Assembly (NCBI GenBank): GCA_918807975.1
Contig: OU964922.1
Span: 17,038,329-17,102,328 of the forward strand
Length of the DNA stretch: 64,000 nucleotides
Reading direction: 5' to 3'
Source of the DNA: Aplidium turbinatum
Lineage: Eukaryota > Chordata > Ascidiacea > Aplousobranchia > Polyclinidae
The notes beneath the pieces were generated by a model, which was not told where the DNA came from, made no database searches, and worked only from the letters and a program-made list of their open reading frames with translations. A program made the translations under genes and the position numbers. How positions within the stretch are numbered: the stretch's first letter is position 1; each line of letters starts with the position of its first letter. Below, one piece after another: positions 1 to 10,548 of this stretch.

Positions 1-169
1 TATAGCAATTAGCCTCTAATCAGTTACGGCATCTTGCTGCCACGACCACGTTTTTTTCTATGAACATCTCTTTGTTTGCAAGTCATCGAGAATCATGATA
101 TCCTGTAACATCTAAATGGGTAGAAGGTGCTAAAGCTAATATTTAAAAAATATCCATGGTGTCCCGTCC

Positions 170-554
170 GCGAAAAAATTTTTCCCACGAGATTTCTGTC
201 TCATTTACATATGTTGGTAAAAGTTTGGATTAAAACCGTGTGAATGCAACAGTTTCTCGTTGGCACGGTTGGTTCAGTGGTTTCATCCTCGCCTAGTGAT
301 CGTGAGAACGAGGGTTCGACGCCCGACGAAGTGAAACTTTTTTTCTTCTTTAAATTAATTTTTGCGGTGCACAAAAGCTTTTCAAAAAAAGTAGGGTTAG
401 GGAAAGCTTATATTTTATTATCATTGCAGAATTTGATTGGTAAATAGTTATTTCGCAATCTGAATCAACCAATCTCTTAACACTTTCGAAAAATCTTACT
501 TTTAGAGTGACTAGAATCAATGATACAGAAATCTCGTGGGAAAAAAAATTTCGC
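170..554. mobile_element. MITE with 9-bp TSD and tRNA-like core
   Basis: The inverted ends are about 33 bp (170-203 and 521-554), both with the core CCCACGAGATTTCTG. They are flanked by an identical 9-bp direct repeat GTCCCGTCC (161-169 and 555-563). The 385-bp unit has no transposase. A 9-bp duplication fits the Mutator superfamily, so this is most likely a non-autonomous Mutator-like element; that superfamily call is inference from TSD length. Its interior holds the tRNA-like block listed separately. Confidence 0.6.
261..332 (+). tRNA. tRNA-like sequence (pseudo-tRNA or SINE head)
   Basis: An A-box-like block GGTTCAGTGG (271-280) is followed about 33 bases later by a good B-box GGTTCGACGCC. 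CTCGC and GTGAG could form a 5-bp anticodon stem, but the loop would be 9 nt, and neither the acceptor stem nor the T stem closes properly. It is therefore not a functional tRNA as it stands. The internal Pol III boxes could still be active. It resembles Gly/Asp/Glu-type tRNAs, without a clear isotype. Confidence 0.4.
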
Positions 555-879
555 GTCCCGTCCTGCCCCATCTTCCCCTTATATAATATATATATATTTT
601 TTTCCAACGTCCAAGTCCAACCGTTTAAATTCACACGGTGAGTGAGACTTTGCAATGTATGTAGCCTACAATTGTACATGCAAGTGGCACTTTCTAGCAC
701 TGCTTGTACAATTAATAATAAGCACCAGCAAATCTCGGGTCAACTGGCCTTGGTAGGGGAGGGTCTCGATTTGGCAAGAAGCGACGAAAATTGATTCTGA
801 AAGGGTAAAGATATGCATTAATACCAACCCAGCCTCAACAACTCTCTAGATTCAACTAGTTATCCATAGGGATTTATAT

Positions 880-1076
880 ATTTTTGTCGTATCGAGGCTT
901 CTTCCCGGTGGTTGAAGTTTTAGATTAAGCAAATGGGAAACTAAGAAAGCCAATTTTCATGCCCCCCAGCAAGCATGTCAGGCAAAGGTACAGCGGTGTT
1001 GTCTCAATAGGTGTCGAGCCGACGCACACCCGATCCGTGCAGACGCATCACTCGATTACGCAGCTGACTATACAAT
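880..1076 (-). mobile_element. tRNA-derived SINE-like repeat
   Basis: Read on the minus strand, a tRNA-like head begins near 1076, with an A-box-like TAATCGAGTGATGCG followed by a B-box-like GGCTCGACACC. Its layout matches the clearer SINE head at 36836-36905 (minus), which has GGTTCGACACC. The body downstream of the head and the exact 3' end are uncertain. Confidence 0.35.
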
Positions 1077-1920
1077 TTTATGCTACAATAACATTGATGA
1101 GAGCGCCCGAGATCGAGTTTATTGTGGCAAACTGTCTGTCTCATTAAAAAAATAACACAAACGATGATCTGTTGTGGCAACGTTTGTATTATTATCATCA
1201 CAGCAAAAAGTATGAAGAATAGGCTAACAACGCTTTATCACCAACTGTGCCAATGTATAACCCGACTGGTGCAAAGTGACATCAACAGTTTAAAAATGGA
1301 ATCTGAAGTAGTCGTACTGCTGTACTATGGCAGTGAGTCAGAGTCCTTTGATTAGTACGTATTTTGAAAGGCGCAATCGTACAAACGAACAGCGCCTCAC
1401 CACCTGGAAACGAACAGTCTAGAAATTTACAGAATATTGCAAGTTCACATAACTGACAATGTTTAACAATGCCTGTGCCGAAACGTAGTTCAAATACAAA
1501 CGTTTCAACGACGTGGAGAACCAAGATTCTGCACGCCTGCTCTCGAATACCTGTTGTTTTTATTAGTAGCATGTATTGCGGAGTCATTTAAAAGCATGGG
1601 AAAGGATGGCAGAGAGTGCTCGGGTTGGTTAAGTACATTATTCTTTAGCGACCCGACCCGTTTCCAAATGTCGATGTAGTTTGCTGCAAAATTAAAAATA
1701 ATAAAAGTCCCACTGTGGCGAGATCAGGCAGTTTACAGCAAAGCATTTGACGTTCAGGTGTGCCGTACACTTCAACACAACTGTGATTTCGTATATTGAA
1801 GCTTCTCATGTAAATGTAGCTCCTGCGAACTTTACGTATATCGTTTTCACGTTCCCTGACGTCGCGTGTTATTGGTTCTGGAGTCTGTGTAGCCATAAGC
1901 GCCGGGTTTTGAAAATCGCC

Positions 1921-1940
1921 GGGGGGGGGGGGGGGGGGGG
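1921..1940 (+). repeat. 20-base poly(G) run
   Basis: Twenty consecutive G on the plus strand, in otherwise gene-free sequence. It could form a G-quadruplex. Its exact length should be treated with caution because homopolymers are often mis-sized in assemblies. Confidence 0.8.
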
Positions 1941-2694
1941 CAAACTTTCTAGCCGACTGATTGCTTACATTCAAAATGCTGATGTTTGTTTGTCAGCATT
2001 GATGTTTTTTTTTGCGTCTATATGCCATTGTATATCGTCAAGCTTAATAATGTAGGCTTAGGCCTCGAAATTCACGGCGGACATCGGACATGACCGCCGT
2101 CACAGCATGTAATGTCCGCGGGAAGTACCATCTAGATTAGGCTGGCTCAAAATCTCGAAAAAAAATTTTTTTCTTTTAAATTTTTCATCAGTTTGTAATA
2201 TTGTTCCTTTTGGTAAATGTATCTCCTTTACCAAATTTCACAAAAAAATATTAACGTTTGACCCTGGTTCACCTGGTTTGAATTTTCTTTAAATATTGAA
2301 TTTTCGCTTATCCCTGAAACCGCTCACTCGCTATCTTCTAACGCAGGGTTGTCCAAACTTTATGGGACGCGGGACGCATTCGGCAAGGAAATTAGATCGC
2401 GGGCCGCAGTTGACATTTTTCCTCTTATACACTGTCTCACCGTACCAGATGTAAAGTAAAACACGTACATGTGTAAATGAATCTTTATATTTATCATAAA
2501 AACATATTGGGGAATAGATTAAAGAAGCTAAGATGTGAATACTACGAATAAGAGAGTTTTGGAAATTTTAAGCAACGTCAGTAGACCAGGAAACCTTATA
2601 AATAACTGACAAGTATGAATAAGAATAAACCATAAATTTATTTGTAAAAAATATTTAAGGAAGTACGTAAAACGGTACAGTTTACTTAAAATTT

Positions 2695-3289
2695 TTAGTG
2701 AGATGGGTGTGCCTGCATTTTGGAAGCCAGCTCCTCTGTGTCAATGTCAACTGAGGTTAAGGCTAAACGAAGGCAGGCTTCGAGAGATGTTTGTTTAAGT
2801 AGATTCCTCTCTTTGGATTTAATCGACTTCATTGCGGAAAATGCTGCTTCACAAAGGTAGGTACTGCCAAACATTGACAGCAAGTGCAATCCAAAACGGC
2901 GTAAATTAGGATAATGCTCTTCAGAAAAAAGAGGCCAAAATTGAGTGATTGGCAGTGTAGCTTTGCTTAATAAAAACTGGTCACTTTGCAAGTCACACAA
3001 TTCAAGCTGCGAATCGTCATCGGCTTCTGATATAGTTATAGTCAGCGGAGCATTGAATACATTGAAGTTTTTTGAATTTAGCCATCAAAAGTGATACATC
3101 ATAAGAAGCAATGGTTGTAGAAGACGAAGGCTTCACTAATTGAAACATGTTTTCTTGACGCTTACGCAGGTTTGATTTGAGATCATTGAGTAGGGCTCGC
3201 CGCGCCTCACCAGTGTATTTATCATAGCCAGTGACATGAAGAGTGCTGTAGTGTCGTTGTACATTGTACTCTTTCATAACAGATATCAT
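2695..3289 (-). pseudogene. hAT transposase remnant, N- and C-terminal pieces
   Basis: Minus-strand frame 3289-3017 reads as the N-terminal part of a GTF2IRD2/ZBED-like hAT transposase (KEYNVQRHYSTLH, then KSNLRKRQENMF). Frame 3000-2695 reads as the C-terminal dimerisation region (LLSMFGSTYLCEAAFSAMK). The two lie only about 16 bp apart, while the RNase-H-like core of several hundred residues that normally separates them is missing. This is an internally deleted, inactive derivative. Family assignment rests on motif recognition from memory of the family, not on a search. Confidence 0.75.
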
Positions 3290-3466
3290 TTCATTACAAA
3301 TTAAACATAAAACTTATATGCGGATTTTTATAAATTTACCATTTTAAGGTTGTTTTTCTAGGGTCGGCTTCTTCTTCTTCTTCGTTTGAACCTTGTTCTT
3401 CGCCACTTCAAGGGTCGAGGGGCTCTGCCTTTTACCACCCTTGGGCAGTGGCGGCGACACGGTCTA

Positions 3467-4658
3467 GATGTTTGGGCAGGTGTCGAGCAGCCATTGAATT
3501 GATTCGTCATCCAATTCACGCAGACCACGCACACCATTTGACGCAGTTACAGATGGTGTGGTCTACGGTTTGTTCCTCCATGCCACACTCACAGATCGCG
3601 GATGGAGCCATCCCCCATTTGTGCATGTTGAAGCGAAATAGTCCGACGCCAGTACGCAGGCGGTTGAGCCGCACCCAGGCCTTCCTTGGCAAATGCATTC
3701 CGGTTGGATGGTGGCTGGTATCGGAGATGAAACTTTGGAGTCTTGAGGAGTTCTTCTTCCACTCCGAGCTCCATTGGTGGTCCGCCCACGTAGCCGCACT
3801 GATGGATTGGTCTTCAGCGCTTTTCATCAGGAGTTGTGCGGCACGTACAAATGGGTGTCTCGACTTCAGTCGCAGAGGTTTCTCGTTCATAGACTCGTAG
3901 AGACTTGAGTAGAGCAAGTGGTTGGGGTTCGTAGCGCGACGAGAGAGAGACAGGATGGCTTCTTCGCGACGAAGCTCAGCTGGTTGGATGCCTGCAAGGA
4001 CAGGGAGATTTTCCGATGGTGTAAGTCGCAGGCATCCTGTCACGATACGCAAGGCGTTGTTTATGGCAGTGTCGATTTGATGGCAGTGGGCACTGCGGCT
4101 CCAGACAGGTGCACAGTATTCTGCTGGAGCGTGAACTAGTGCGATGGTGGCAATGCGCAGGGTATCAACTCCGGCTCCCCAGCCAGAGCCGGCCAGACGC
4201 CTTAGCAAAGCTGTGCGTGTTGAGATCTTTTTGCGTAGTGACTCCAAATGTTGACGGTAAGTGAGCGACCTGTCCAGGAATACCCCTAGATATTTAGGGT
4301 TTGGGCAGAAAGGCAGGGTTTTTCCATTGGTGCTGATCTTGAGCTCGCGCTTTGCTTCCCGGTTGTTTAAGTGGAAGGCAGTCGTCACTGTTTTGGTTTC
4401 GCTGAGCTTCAGTCTCCATTTCTGGAGGTATGCCGAAAGTGTCGACATGTCCTGGTTTAGAGTCCCTTCTAATGTTTGCCATTGATTCGACAAGTGTAGA
4501 ATGGCCAGATCATCGGCGTAGGCCGTAGGCGTACTTTGCGGATACCGTGATTGGTAAGTCGTGGGTGTAGATGTTAAACAGAAGGGGGGCCAGGACAGAT
4601 GCCTGAGGGACGCCATTCTTAAGGCGTCGTAACCTGCTTGGTTTACCACTTCCGGTGG
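3467..4658 (-). pseudogene. LINE A RT C-terminal half
   Basis: The frame resumes at 4658 with TGSGKPSRLRRLKNGV. It continues through NGVPQASVLAPLLF (normally NGVPQGS), KYAYADDLAILH (catalytic YADD), YLGVFLDRSLTYRQHL and the C-terminal CECGMEEQTVDH zinc-knuckle-like motif. Two frame shifts are visible: one just before YADD, where a short GTAGGC-containing stretch is duplicated (about 4520-4530), and one near 3545. The coding end is the TAG at about 3467 after LLDTCPNI. Inactive copy. Confidence 0.82.
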
Positions 4659-4880
4659 GGTCCACGTCTTTTAGGCGCTGGTCTAATAGGCGCGCACACT
4701 GTGGCGTCTGGATATTTAGGTGCGGAGCACTGTGGCGCCCGGTCATTTAGGTGCTATTCCTAGTAAAGTCTGTAGATTGTATCAGCTTAGCAGGTAGGGG
4801 CGTAGGGCAATGCTTGTCACACAAAATATTATATTGAACAGGAAAATATATTGTTTTGTTAATGCGTGTGCGTTGTTGGT

Positions 4881-5180
4881 CATGGCTTCAGTGAGTGAAG
4901 TTGCTTAAACCGGCAATGCTTTTTCACACAAAATGTTATATTCAACAGAAAAAATATATGGGTGAAGCTGCTTAAACCGGGAATGATTTTCACACAAATT
5001 GTTATATTGAAGAGAAAAATATGCCATGGCTTCAGTGAGTGAAGCTGCTTAAACCGGCAATGATTTTCACACAAAATGTTATATTGAACAGAAAAATATG
5101 TTATGGCTTCCGTGAGTGAAGCTGCTTAAACCGGCAATGATTTTCACATAAAATGTTATATTGAACAGAAAAATATGTTG
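4881..5180 (+). repeat. Tandem repeat, about 78-bp unit, 3-4 copies
   Basis: Units start at about 4881, 4959 (shortened), 5024 and 5102. They share GAAGCTGCTTAAACCGG, then TTTTCACAC, then GTTATATTGAA. A single inverted unit lies near the other end of the same element at 6630-6690 (GCCGGTTTAAGCAGCTTCAC), so the satellite is part of the subterminal structure of element 4659-6858. Confidence 0.8.
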
Positions 5181-5464
5181 TTTTTTTAATGCGCGTGTTC
5201 AGCATTTATTTGTTGTTAGTCCAGGTTTGGTCGACGAAAGCTTTATCAATAAATTATTCAAGTTTCCGAACATGTATGAGTTCACTTTTAGTTAGGTCAA
5301 ATAATAACTACACTAAACATCAGTAAAAAATGTACCGTAGCCTGTATTCAAGCGGGCGGGGGAGTGAAGAGTAACTTAGTTTTCCGTCAAAACCCCGACT
5401 AGGTTTAATAACGAGCGAAGTCTCACCATTATGCTTGCAACTTGTAGCCAAGGTGTAGCCTATA

Positions 5465-5765
5465 TCCCTATATGCCCTGTAGAAATGTATTCATGTAAAC
5501 AGTAGTAAAGCGTCTTACGCGTTCTCGTCACATGGCCAATCCATCCCGAACAGAAGTAATTGCGAAAGATAACAGATTAAATAAAGTTCCATCTGGCTGC
5601 AACTTGTGTTCAGGATGCATTGCAAATGTCCTGTAGAAATGTGCTAATATCAAGAGTAGTAGAGCGTTTTCCCGCACCTCAACTCCACACGATCTATCCG
5701 TCTCAAGTAGAAGTAATTATTAAAGGTAACAGATTGCACAAAGCTGCGCCTTTAAAGCGGCAACT
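5465..5765 (+). repeat. Diverged tandem duplication (unit about 158 bp)
   Basis: The two units (about 5468-5610 and 5626-5765) both contain CCTGTAGAAATGT, then AGTAGTA(A/G)AGCGT, then AGAAGTAATT, then ACAGATT. The 133-residue frame starting at 5620 covers the second unit, has no recognised motif and is probably not a gene. The arms 5290-5345 and 6163-6215 are also inverted copies of each other (CTGATGTTTAGTGTAG). Confidence 0.55.
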
Positions 5766-6858
5766 TCTACTCCAGAAGTACGTGTCCTGTAGAGGTCAGG
5801 TGGTCTACTGGTCTAATTGCCCTGCATATAAGCCGATGTTGGATCTGAGCACTTCATTTGCATCGAAAAGTTTGGTAAGTTTGCCACATCATAAAGCAAA
5901 GATTGATATGACAGTTTCGACTATTTCAACTTCACGTAATCGTGAAAAAATTGCTGCTGATGGCTTAATGTATGCATTGCAGTGTTTGTTTGCGCATTTT
6001 CCGTATTTATTAATTGTTTAATAAAAATCTTCATCCTTCCACCTCGTGTAGCCTACCTTCTCAAACAAAAGAGCTTACTGTGGGTTCTTTGCTGTAGCCT
6101 ACGCTACTTGCAAAGTCAGGCATTGCACACCAAAATTTTAACCACCCGCTTCAATATAGGCTAAGGTATGATTTTTTTTACTGATGTTTAGTGTAGTCAT
6201 TATTTGACTTAACTCTTTCGCAACCACCGAGGTCAAGACGTTTAATCTAAATAACCAGACATTTTTGACACAAATCTGTTGTATTTACGCCGTAAAAACA
6301 TCTCATGTGATCGACGTAGACGCACAATCTTGACACCAAATGAAAGCATACATCTTCAGCTATCCGAAGATGCAAAGCTTTGCAATAAAATTTAAAACAT
6401 TCAATATACAACTAGCAACTTTCCATACGGTGTTTTTTCTAATTTCTAAAAAAATTAAAAATTGGCAGAAAAGTGTACTTCATTATAATCTTGACTACCC
6501 AAGCATGATACAATAATTTAAAAATATATGTAGTTTAATCGAATGCCAAAACAATTCTGCACATGAGAAAAAGTTTGCCTAATTTAGCCTACAGTCTTTT
6601 TGATCGAGAAATTGATCTAGAAATATTTTGTGTGAAAAGCATTGCCGGTTTAAGCAGCTTCACTCACGGAAGCCATGATATAATTTTCTGGCAAGCTGCC
6701 ATGCTGATACAATCTACAGACTTTACTAGGAATAGCACCTAAATAATCGGGCGCCACAGTGCTCCGCACCTAAATATCCAGACGCCACAATGTGCGCGCC
6801 TATTAGACCAGCGCCTAACTGTCAGCGCCTAACTGTCAGCGCCTAAAAGACTTGCTCC

Positions 6859-8765
6859 CTTCCGGTGGTGAGAGTAAAGCTTCTGTTGTAAACGAGCTCC
6901 ATGATCATGCGGACCATGTGCCTGTCCGGGAGCAGGCGGAGCAGTTTGCAGGTGAGGCCTTGGTGCCATACGGTGTCGTATGCAGCTGTGAGGTCAAGAA
7001 ACACAGCACCAGCTTTCTTCTTTGCCTCAAAGCAGTCTTCGATGTCTTGAGTCAAGAGAGTGACTTGGTCCACAGTAGATCTTCCACGTCGAAAACCAGC
7101 TTGCTCCCGGGGCAAGAGTGGGTCTATAATTGGTTCGACTCGAGTGTAGATAAGACGTTCGAAGATTTTAAAAGGGATGCAGAGAAGAGATATAGGTCGA
7201 TAGCTCTTCGGATCCTCTTGTGGCTTATGAGGCTTAGGGATCGCGACTACTTTGGCTTGTCTCCAAATTTTGGGGATCTTGAGTTGGCATAAGTAGGAAG
7301 ACAGGAATTTTCGCAGCCAAGACTTCATGGCGGTGCCAGCATGGAGTACAAGTTCGGGGCAGATGTTATCGGGACCAGGGGCCTTACGGGTCTTAGTAGA
7401 TTGTAGGGCAGCGGTGAACTCATCTGACGTAAACTCATCAGAGATGCTTTCCTCGTCTGGTGTTGGGATTTTCCAGAGATCAGACGTTTCCCTCTTTACA
7501 AGTTTGGAGAACTTGCGATCGCCTATTTTGTAGGTCCCATTTTTCACCAGTTCTGATGCGATGTTATTGGCAGTAACGGGGCATTGGCGGGAAGGGCGTG
7601 CTGAACGACCCGTAAGGTTGTTGACAGTACTCCATGCTATCCGGCTAGAGTGTGTAAAGTCGATAGTGTTGACGGTGTTTTTCCATCGCTCTAGCCTCCG
7701 TGAGTCTAGCCGATCGAGCAGTTTTGTTGCGGCTGAGGTAGAGGCAGCACCTGGTGAGGCACGAACGTAAGAGCGGTATAAATTTTCGCACTCTGAATCC
7801 CAGCACGGCGTGTAGTTCTTTCGGCGGCTGCGAGGGATAGCTTGTTTAGCTGCGGATTTGATAGCACGGCAGAAGTCTTGGTAGGCCTCATCCACGTTGG
7901 CGGTAGAAGGTGATGGTAGTTCCGCCACATTTTGATTGGTTATGAGGCTGTAGCGATTCCAGTTGGCCTTTCTAAAGTTCCATCGCTTCACTGGGGCACT
8001 TGGGATGGGAGCGACAAGCTTAGGGGCAGTGATGAGCGAAGGTCGGTGTTGGGAACGTGGGAACTTCTCTAGCACACGTCTGTCAGGAAGAGAGCTGTCT
8101 GTGTCCATGCTTGCAAAGGCCAGGTCAGGGTTGGTGCCCGTTCCCCAGCGTCCGGACCAGAAGCTGGCTGGATCTTTTGGGTTGTAAAGGAGGGCGAGGT
8201 TGTTGTTCGCAGCCCAAATAGCCAGGCATTCTCCGTCGCTGTTGATGTACTTGTAACCCCAGTCGGTGTGCTGGCAGTTAAAGTCACCAGCATAGATACT
8301 GGGTGAGGGGAATGCAGGTATAGATGATGGGTTCAGGCGTGAGGATGGTGGCTTGTATACATTGATGATGTTGTAATTTTCAATGCTCACACAAACCCAT
8401 TCTATTTCTTCATTGACGGAGGAGTTTGCAAGCGTCCAGTTCAAGCTCTCATGGACGAACGTGGCGAGGCCATGTTTCCTACTTTGGGTTGACCCAGCTA
8501 GTGAATAGTGTGGAATTACTAGCTTGTCTGCAGAAGTGCAGTGGGTCTTCTGGAGGAGGATGACAAGAGCTCGGTTCTTATGAGCGAGCTGCTCGATCAC
8601 ATCAATCTTGCTGGATGTGATGCCCTCAGCGTTCAGCTGTAAGATGGTGGGACGACGGTACTTGTCGACAGTGGGACTGCCGCACTCTGAAAAGAGCAGT
8701 TCTCGTGGGGTCTTGTGCTGAGCGCTCCGGGTCGAGGTTCGGTTTTGACAGTCTTCGTTTCGCAT
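6859..8765 (-). pseudogene. LINE A endonuclease and RT N-terminal half
   Basis: An open frame from Met at 8765 codes about 635 residues before running into the inserted element. Residues about 40-230 are an APE-like endonuclease: LQLNAEGI, then LLQKTHC, then YAGDFNCQHTDWGY. The reverse transcriptase follows, with YRPISLL, REQAGFRRGRSTVDQV and the motif A block FLDLTAAYDTVWH. The usual catalytic glutamate in LQETHC (present in copy B) is a lysine here, so the endonuclease is predicted inactive even before the interruption. The frame ends at TTGREQVF, which is where the palindromic element begins. Confidence 0.85.
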
Positions 8766-9416
8766 ATTTATAATGCTACTTACAGGGGGGACTGCGTGAA
8801 GGTGACTGTTCTTCCCCCCAATATCGGCTTATATGCGAGGATATACGGTAATTTTTAAAAGTTTTCTAGAAGAGGCGGCGGGCCGCATTGAAGGAGGTCG
8901 CGGGCCGCATGCGGCCCGCGGGCCAGGCTTTGGACAACCCTGTTCTAACGCATTCTAGCATCTTAATGGGCACAATAAGCAGTAACACAAACTTGTAGCA
9001 AGCAAAGTGGTTTAATTAGCAACTCCATGAACACTGACACGTGTATTACTCTCAAAATGTCGAATTCTACCACATTTTAGACATGATTTTCTTTGTGCAC
9101 CGTTCACCGTAGTAAATATCTACTGCTTTCAGTTTCTTGAATCATTTGACGATGTTTATCGATTTTCACAGGCCAACAATTTTTTTTTTATATAAAGGCT
9201 GGACATGTGAGAGTCATTTTAAGGTATTTCGAGGCCCCTGATTCTGAAAATGCACTAAGTTTTCTCAAATTGGCTCTAGTTTTTGAGTTAGCCAAGATTC
9301 CAGCTACCATATTTGATAACTAAATCCTTTAACTACTACAGTAAGTGGTAGAAATGGTTTTGAGAAAAAAGCTTGACCTTGTTCCAAAACATTACTGAAG
9401 GTATTGAGGTTACTCT

Positions 9417-9567
9417 CAGGGCCGTAGCCAGACCGCAGAGCAAGGGGGGGGGGGGCAAAAAGATTAAATCGTTTTAATTGTAGCTGTTGCTCGAGAATGT
9501 TGGTATTTTGCCAGGGAGGGGCAACATTTTTTTCAGGGGGGCCTCGCCCCCCCTGGCTACGGGCCTG
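9417..9567. mobile_element. 151-bp hAT MITE
   Basis: The ends CAGGGCCGTAGCCAG and CTGGCTACGGGCCTG are perfect over most of 15 bp. They are flanked by the perfect 8-bp duplication GTTACTCT (9409-9416 and 9568-9575). The interior contains G- and C-runs and no coding capacity. Confidence 0.88.
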
Positions 9568-9884
9568 GTTACTCTCAATTATGCCAGTTTTCCTATTGTT
9601 TCAAGCAAATCACCACTTGAAACAAGAGAGGGCAAACAATAAACAGAAATAGCAACGTCCACGCAATGACTGCCTTGCACACTCCATGTAAACATGATGT
9701 TCCAACTTCCTTCGAACATGCTCACCGTACAGAAGTATTAATTTTCATGGTGATTCTACGACTCTCTATGCCATGGCACTCTGAACTTCTTAGCCTTGAG
9801 CCCAGAAACGGGTTTGAGTGCAATGTTTGCATACTTTAGGAGAAACCCAGGACTTATCTTGATCACCCAGCTTCATGTCAAAGT

Positions 9885-9955
9885 AATAATAATGTTTATT
9901 TTTATATGGCGCTGTATCTATCGCAGAATACGTTGCTAATCTGCGTTGCCTCATG
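9885..9955 (-). repeat. SINE 3'-body fragment
   Basis: The block AATAATAATGTTTATTTTTATATGGCGCTGTATCTATCGCAGAAT closely matches 41006-41052 in the same orientation; there it forms the 3' end of a minus-strand tRNA-derived SINE. Only about 60 bp are shared here and no tRNA-like head is seen. Confidence 0.5.
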
Positions 9956-10548
9956 CAGTGAAATATATCTGGGTTGTTTGCCCAGCATCCTACTTGTCAA
10001 AGGCATATTTTATTAGCCTATACCGGTATGCCATTTATTTAGCTTATAGACCAGAAAAAAAACTTCATGCAGCAAAGACTTGGCCTTAGCAAAGGCTTAG
10101 AATAAAATTTCATTTGTACAGTATCTATTTCAGTAGGCCTACCTTTTCAATATACTGTAAAGCTGCATTCATAAACACGTGACTTTCTGGATATTTTACT
10201 TGTGATGTAGGCCTACTGATTCACAACTGTTTTCATTGAATATTTATGTCTCCCTTACGTTAAACACAGTTCATTTCAACCTTTACTTGAGTTTTGAACT
10301 TTCGTGCAATATGAACTAATTGAACTAAACAAGTGCATTTATGACATCATAATGGTAAACAGGGCTGAAAACAAGTAATTTGCTAATTGAAAGTTTTTGA
10401 GTAACGATTTCAAAAATATTTTCATTGTCGAATATCTCGAAAACTAGAGCCAATTCGAAAGAACTAAGTGCATTTTCGGAATCAGGGGCCTCGAAATACT
10501 CTAAAATGACTCTCATCTTTTGTGCCAACATTTTTTGTTGGTCTATAG

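Larger units (their letters stand above)
4659..6858. mobile_element. Palindromic DNA element inside LINE A
   Basis: The inverted ends share GTCTTTTAGGCGC and continue for about 130 bp (4659-4790 and 6725-6858). The flanking 10-bp duplication CTTCCGGTGG (4649-4658 and 6859-6868) splits the LINE frame exactly. The right end repeats the GCGCCTAACTGTCA unit. The interior carries a 78-bp satellite array and a diverged tandem duplication. No transposase was recognised. A 10-bp duplication and repetitive TIRs suggest a non-autonomous Mutator-like foldback. Confidence 0.7.
3362..8860 (-). mobile_element. LINE copy A (jockey-like), interrupted
   Basis: Minus-strand non-LTR retrotransposon inserted in the hAT. 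Its 3' end is an (AAG)n-like tract at 3366-3390. The candidate target duplication is GTTTTTCTAG at the left and GTTTTCTAG at 8861-8869. The endonuclease and the first half of the reverse transcriptase lie at 8765-6869, and the rest of the reverse transcriptase at 4648-3467. They are separated by the 2.2-kb element 4659-6858. The protein is closely related to copies B (37603-40805) and C (50687-52215). In automated annotations this protein is usually called a jockey-like mobile-element polymerase; I do not assign the clade more finely. Confidence 0.85.
2344..8942 (-). mobile_element. hAT transposon with nested LINE
   Basis: The termini CAGGGTTGTCCAAACTTT (left) and its near reverse complement ending TTGGACAACCCTG (right) are flanked by a perfect 8-bp duplication TTCTAACG (2336-2343 and 8943-8950). 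The subterminal sequence is rich in GGGCCGC motifs, as is common in this hAT group. Without the inserted LINE (3362-8860) the element is only about 1.1 kb. It has lost the middle of its transposase and would need a trans-acting enzyme. Confidence 0.88.

Noticed and set aside
4881-5180. Regular repeats resembling a CRISPR array
   Set aside because: The 78-bp units follow each other without spacers, in an animal genome, inside a transposon.
5620-6021. 133-residue open frame
   Set aside because: It lies inside a palindromic non-coding element and covers one unit of a diverged tandem duplication. It has no recognised motif and the other unit does not keep the frame.
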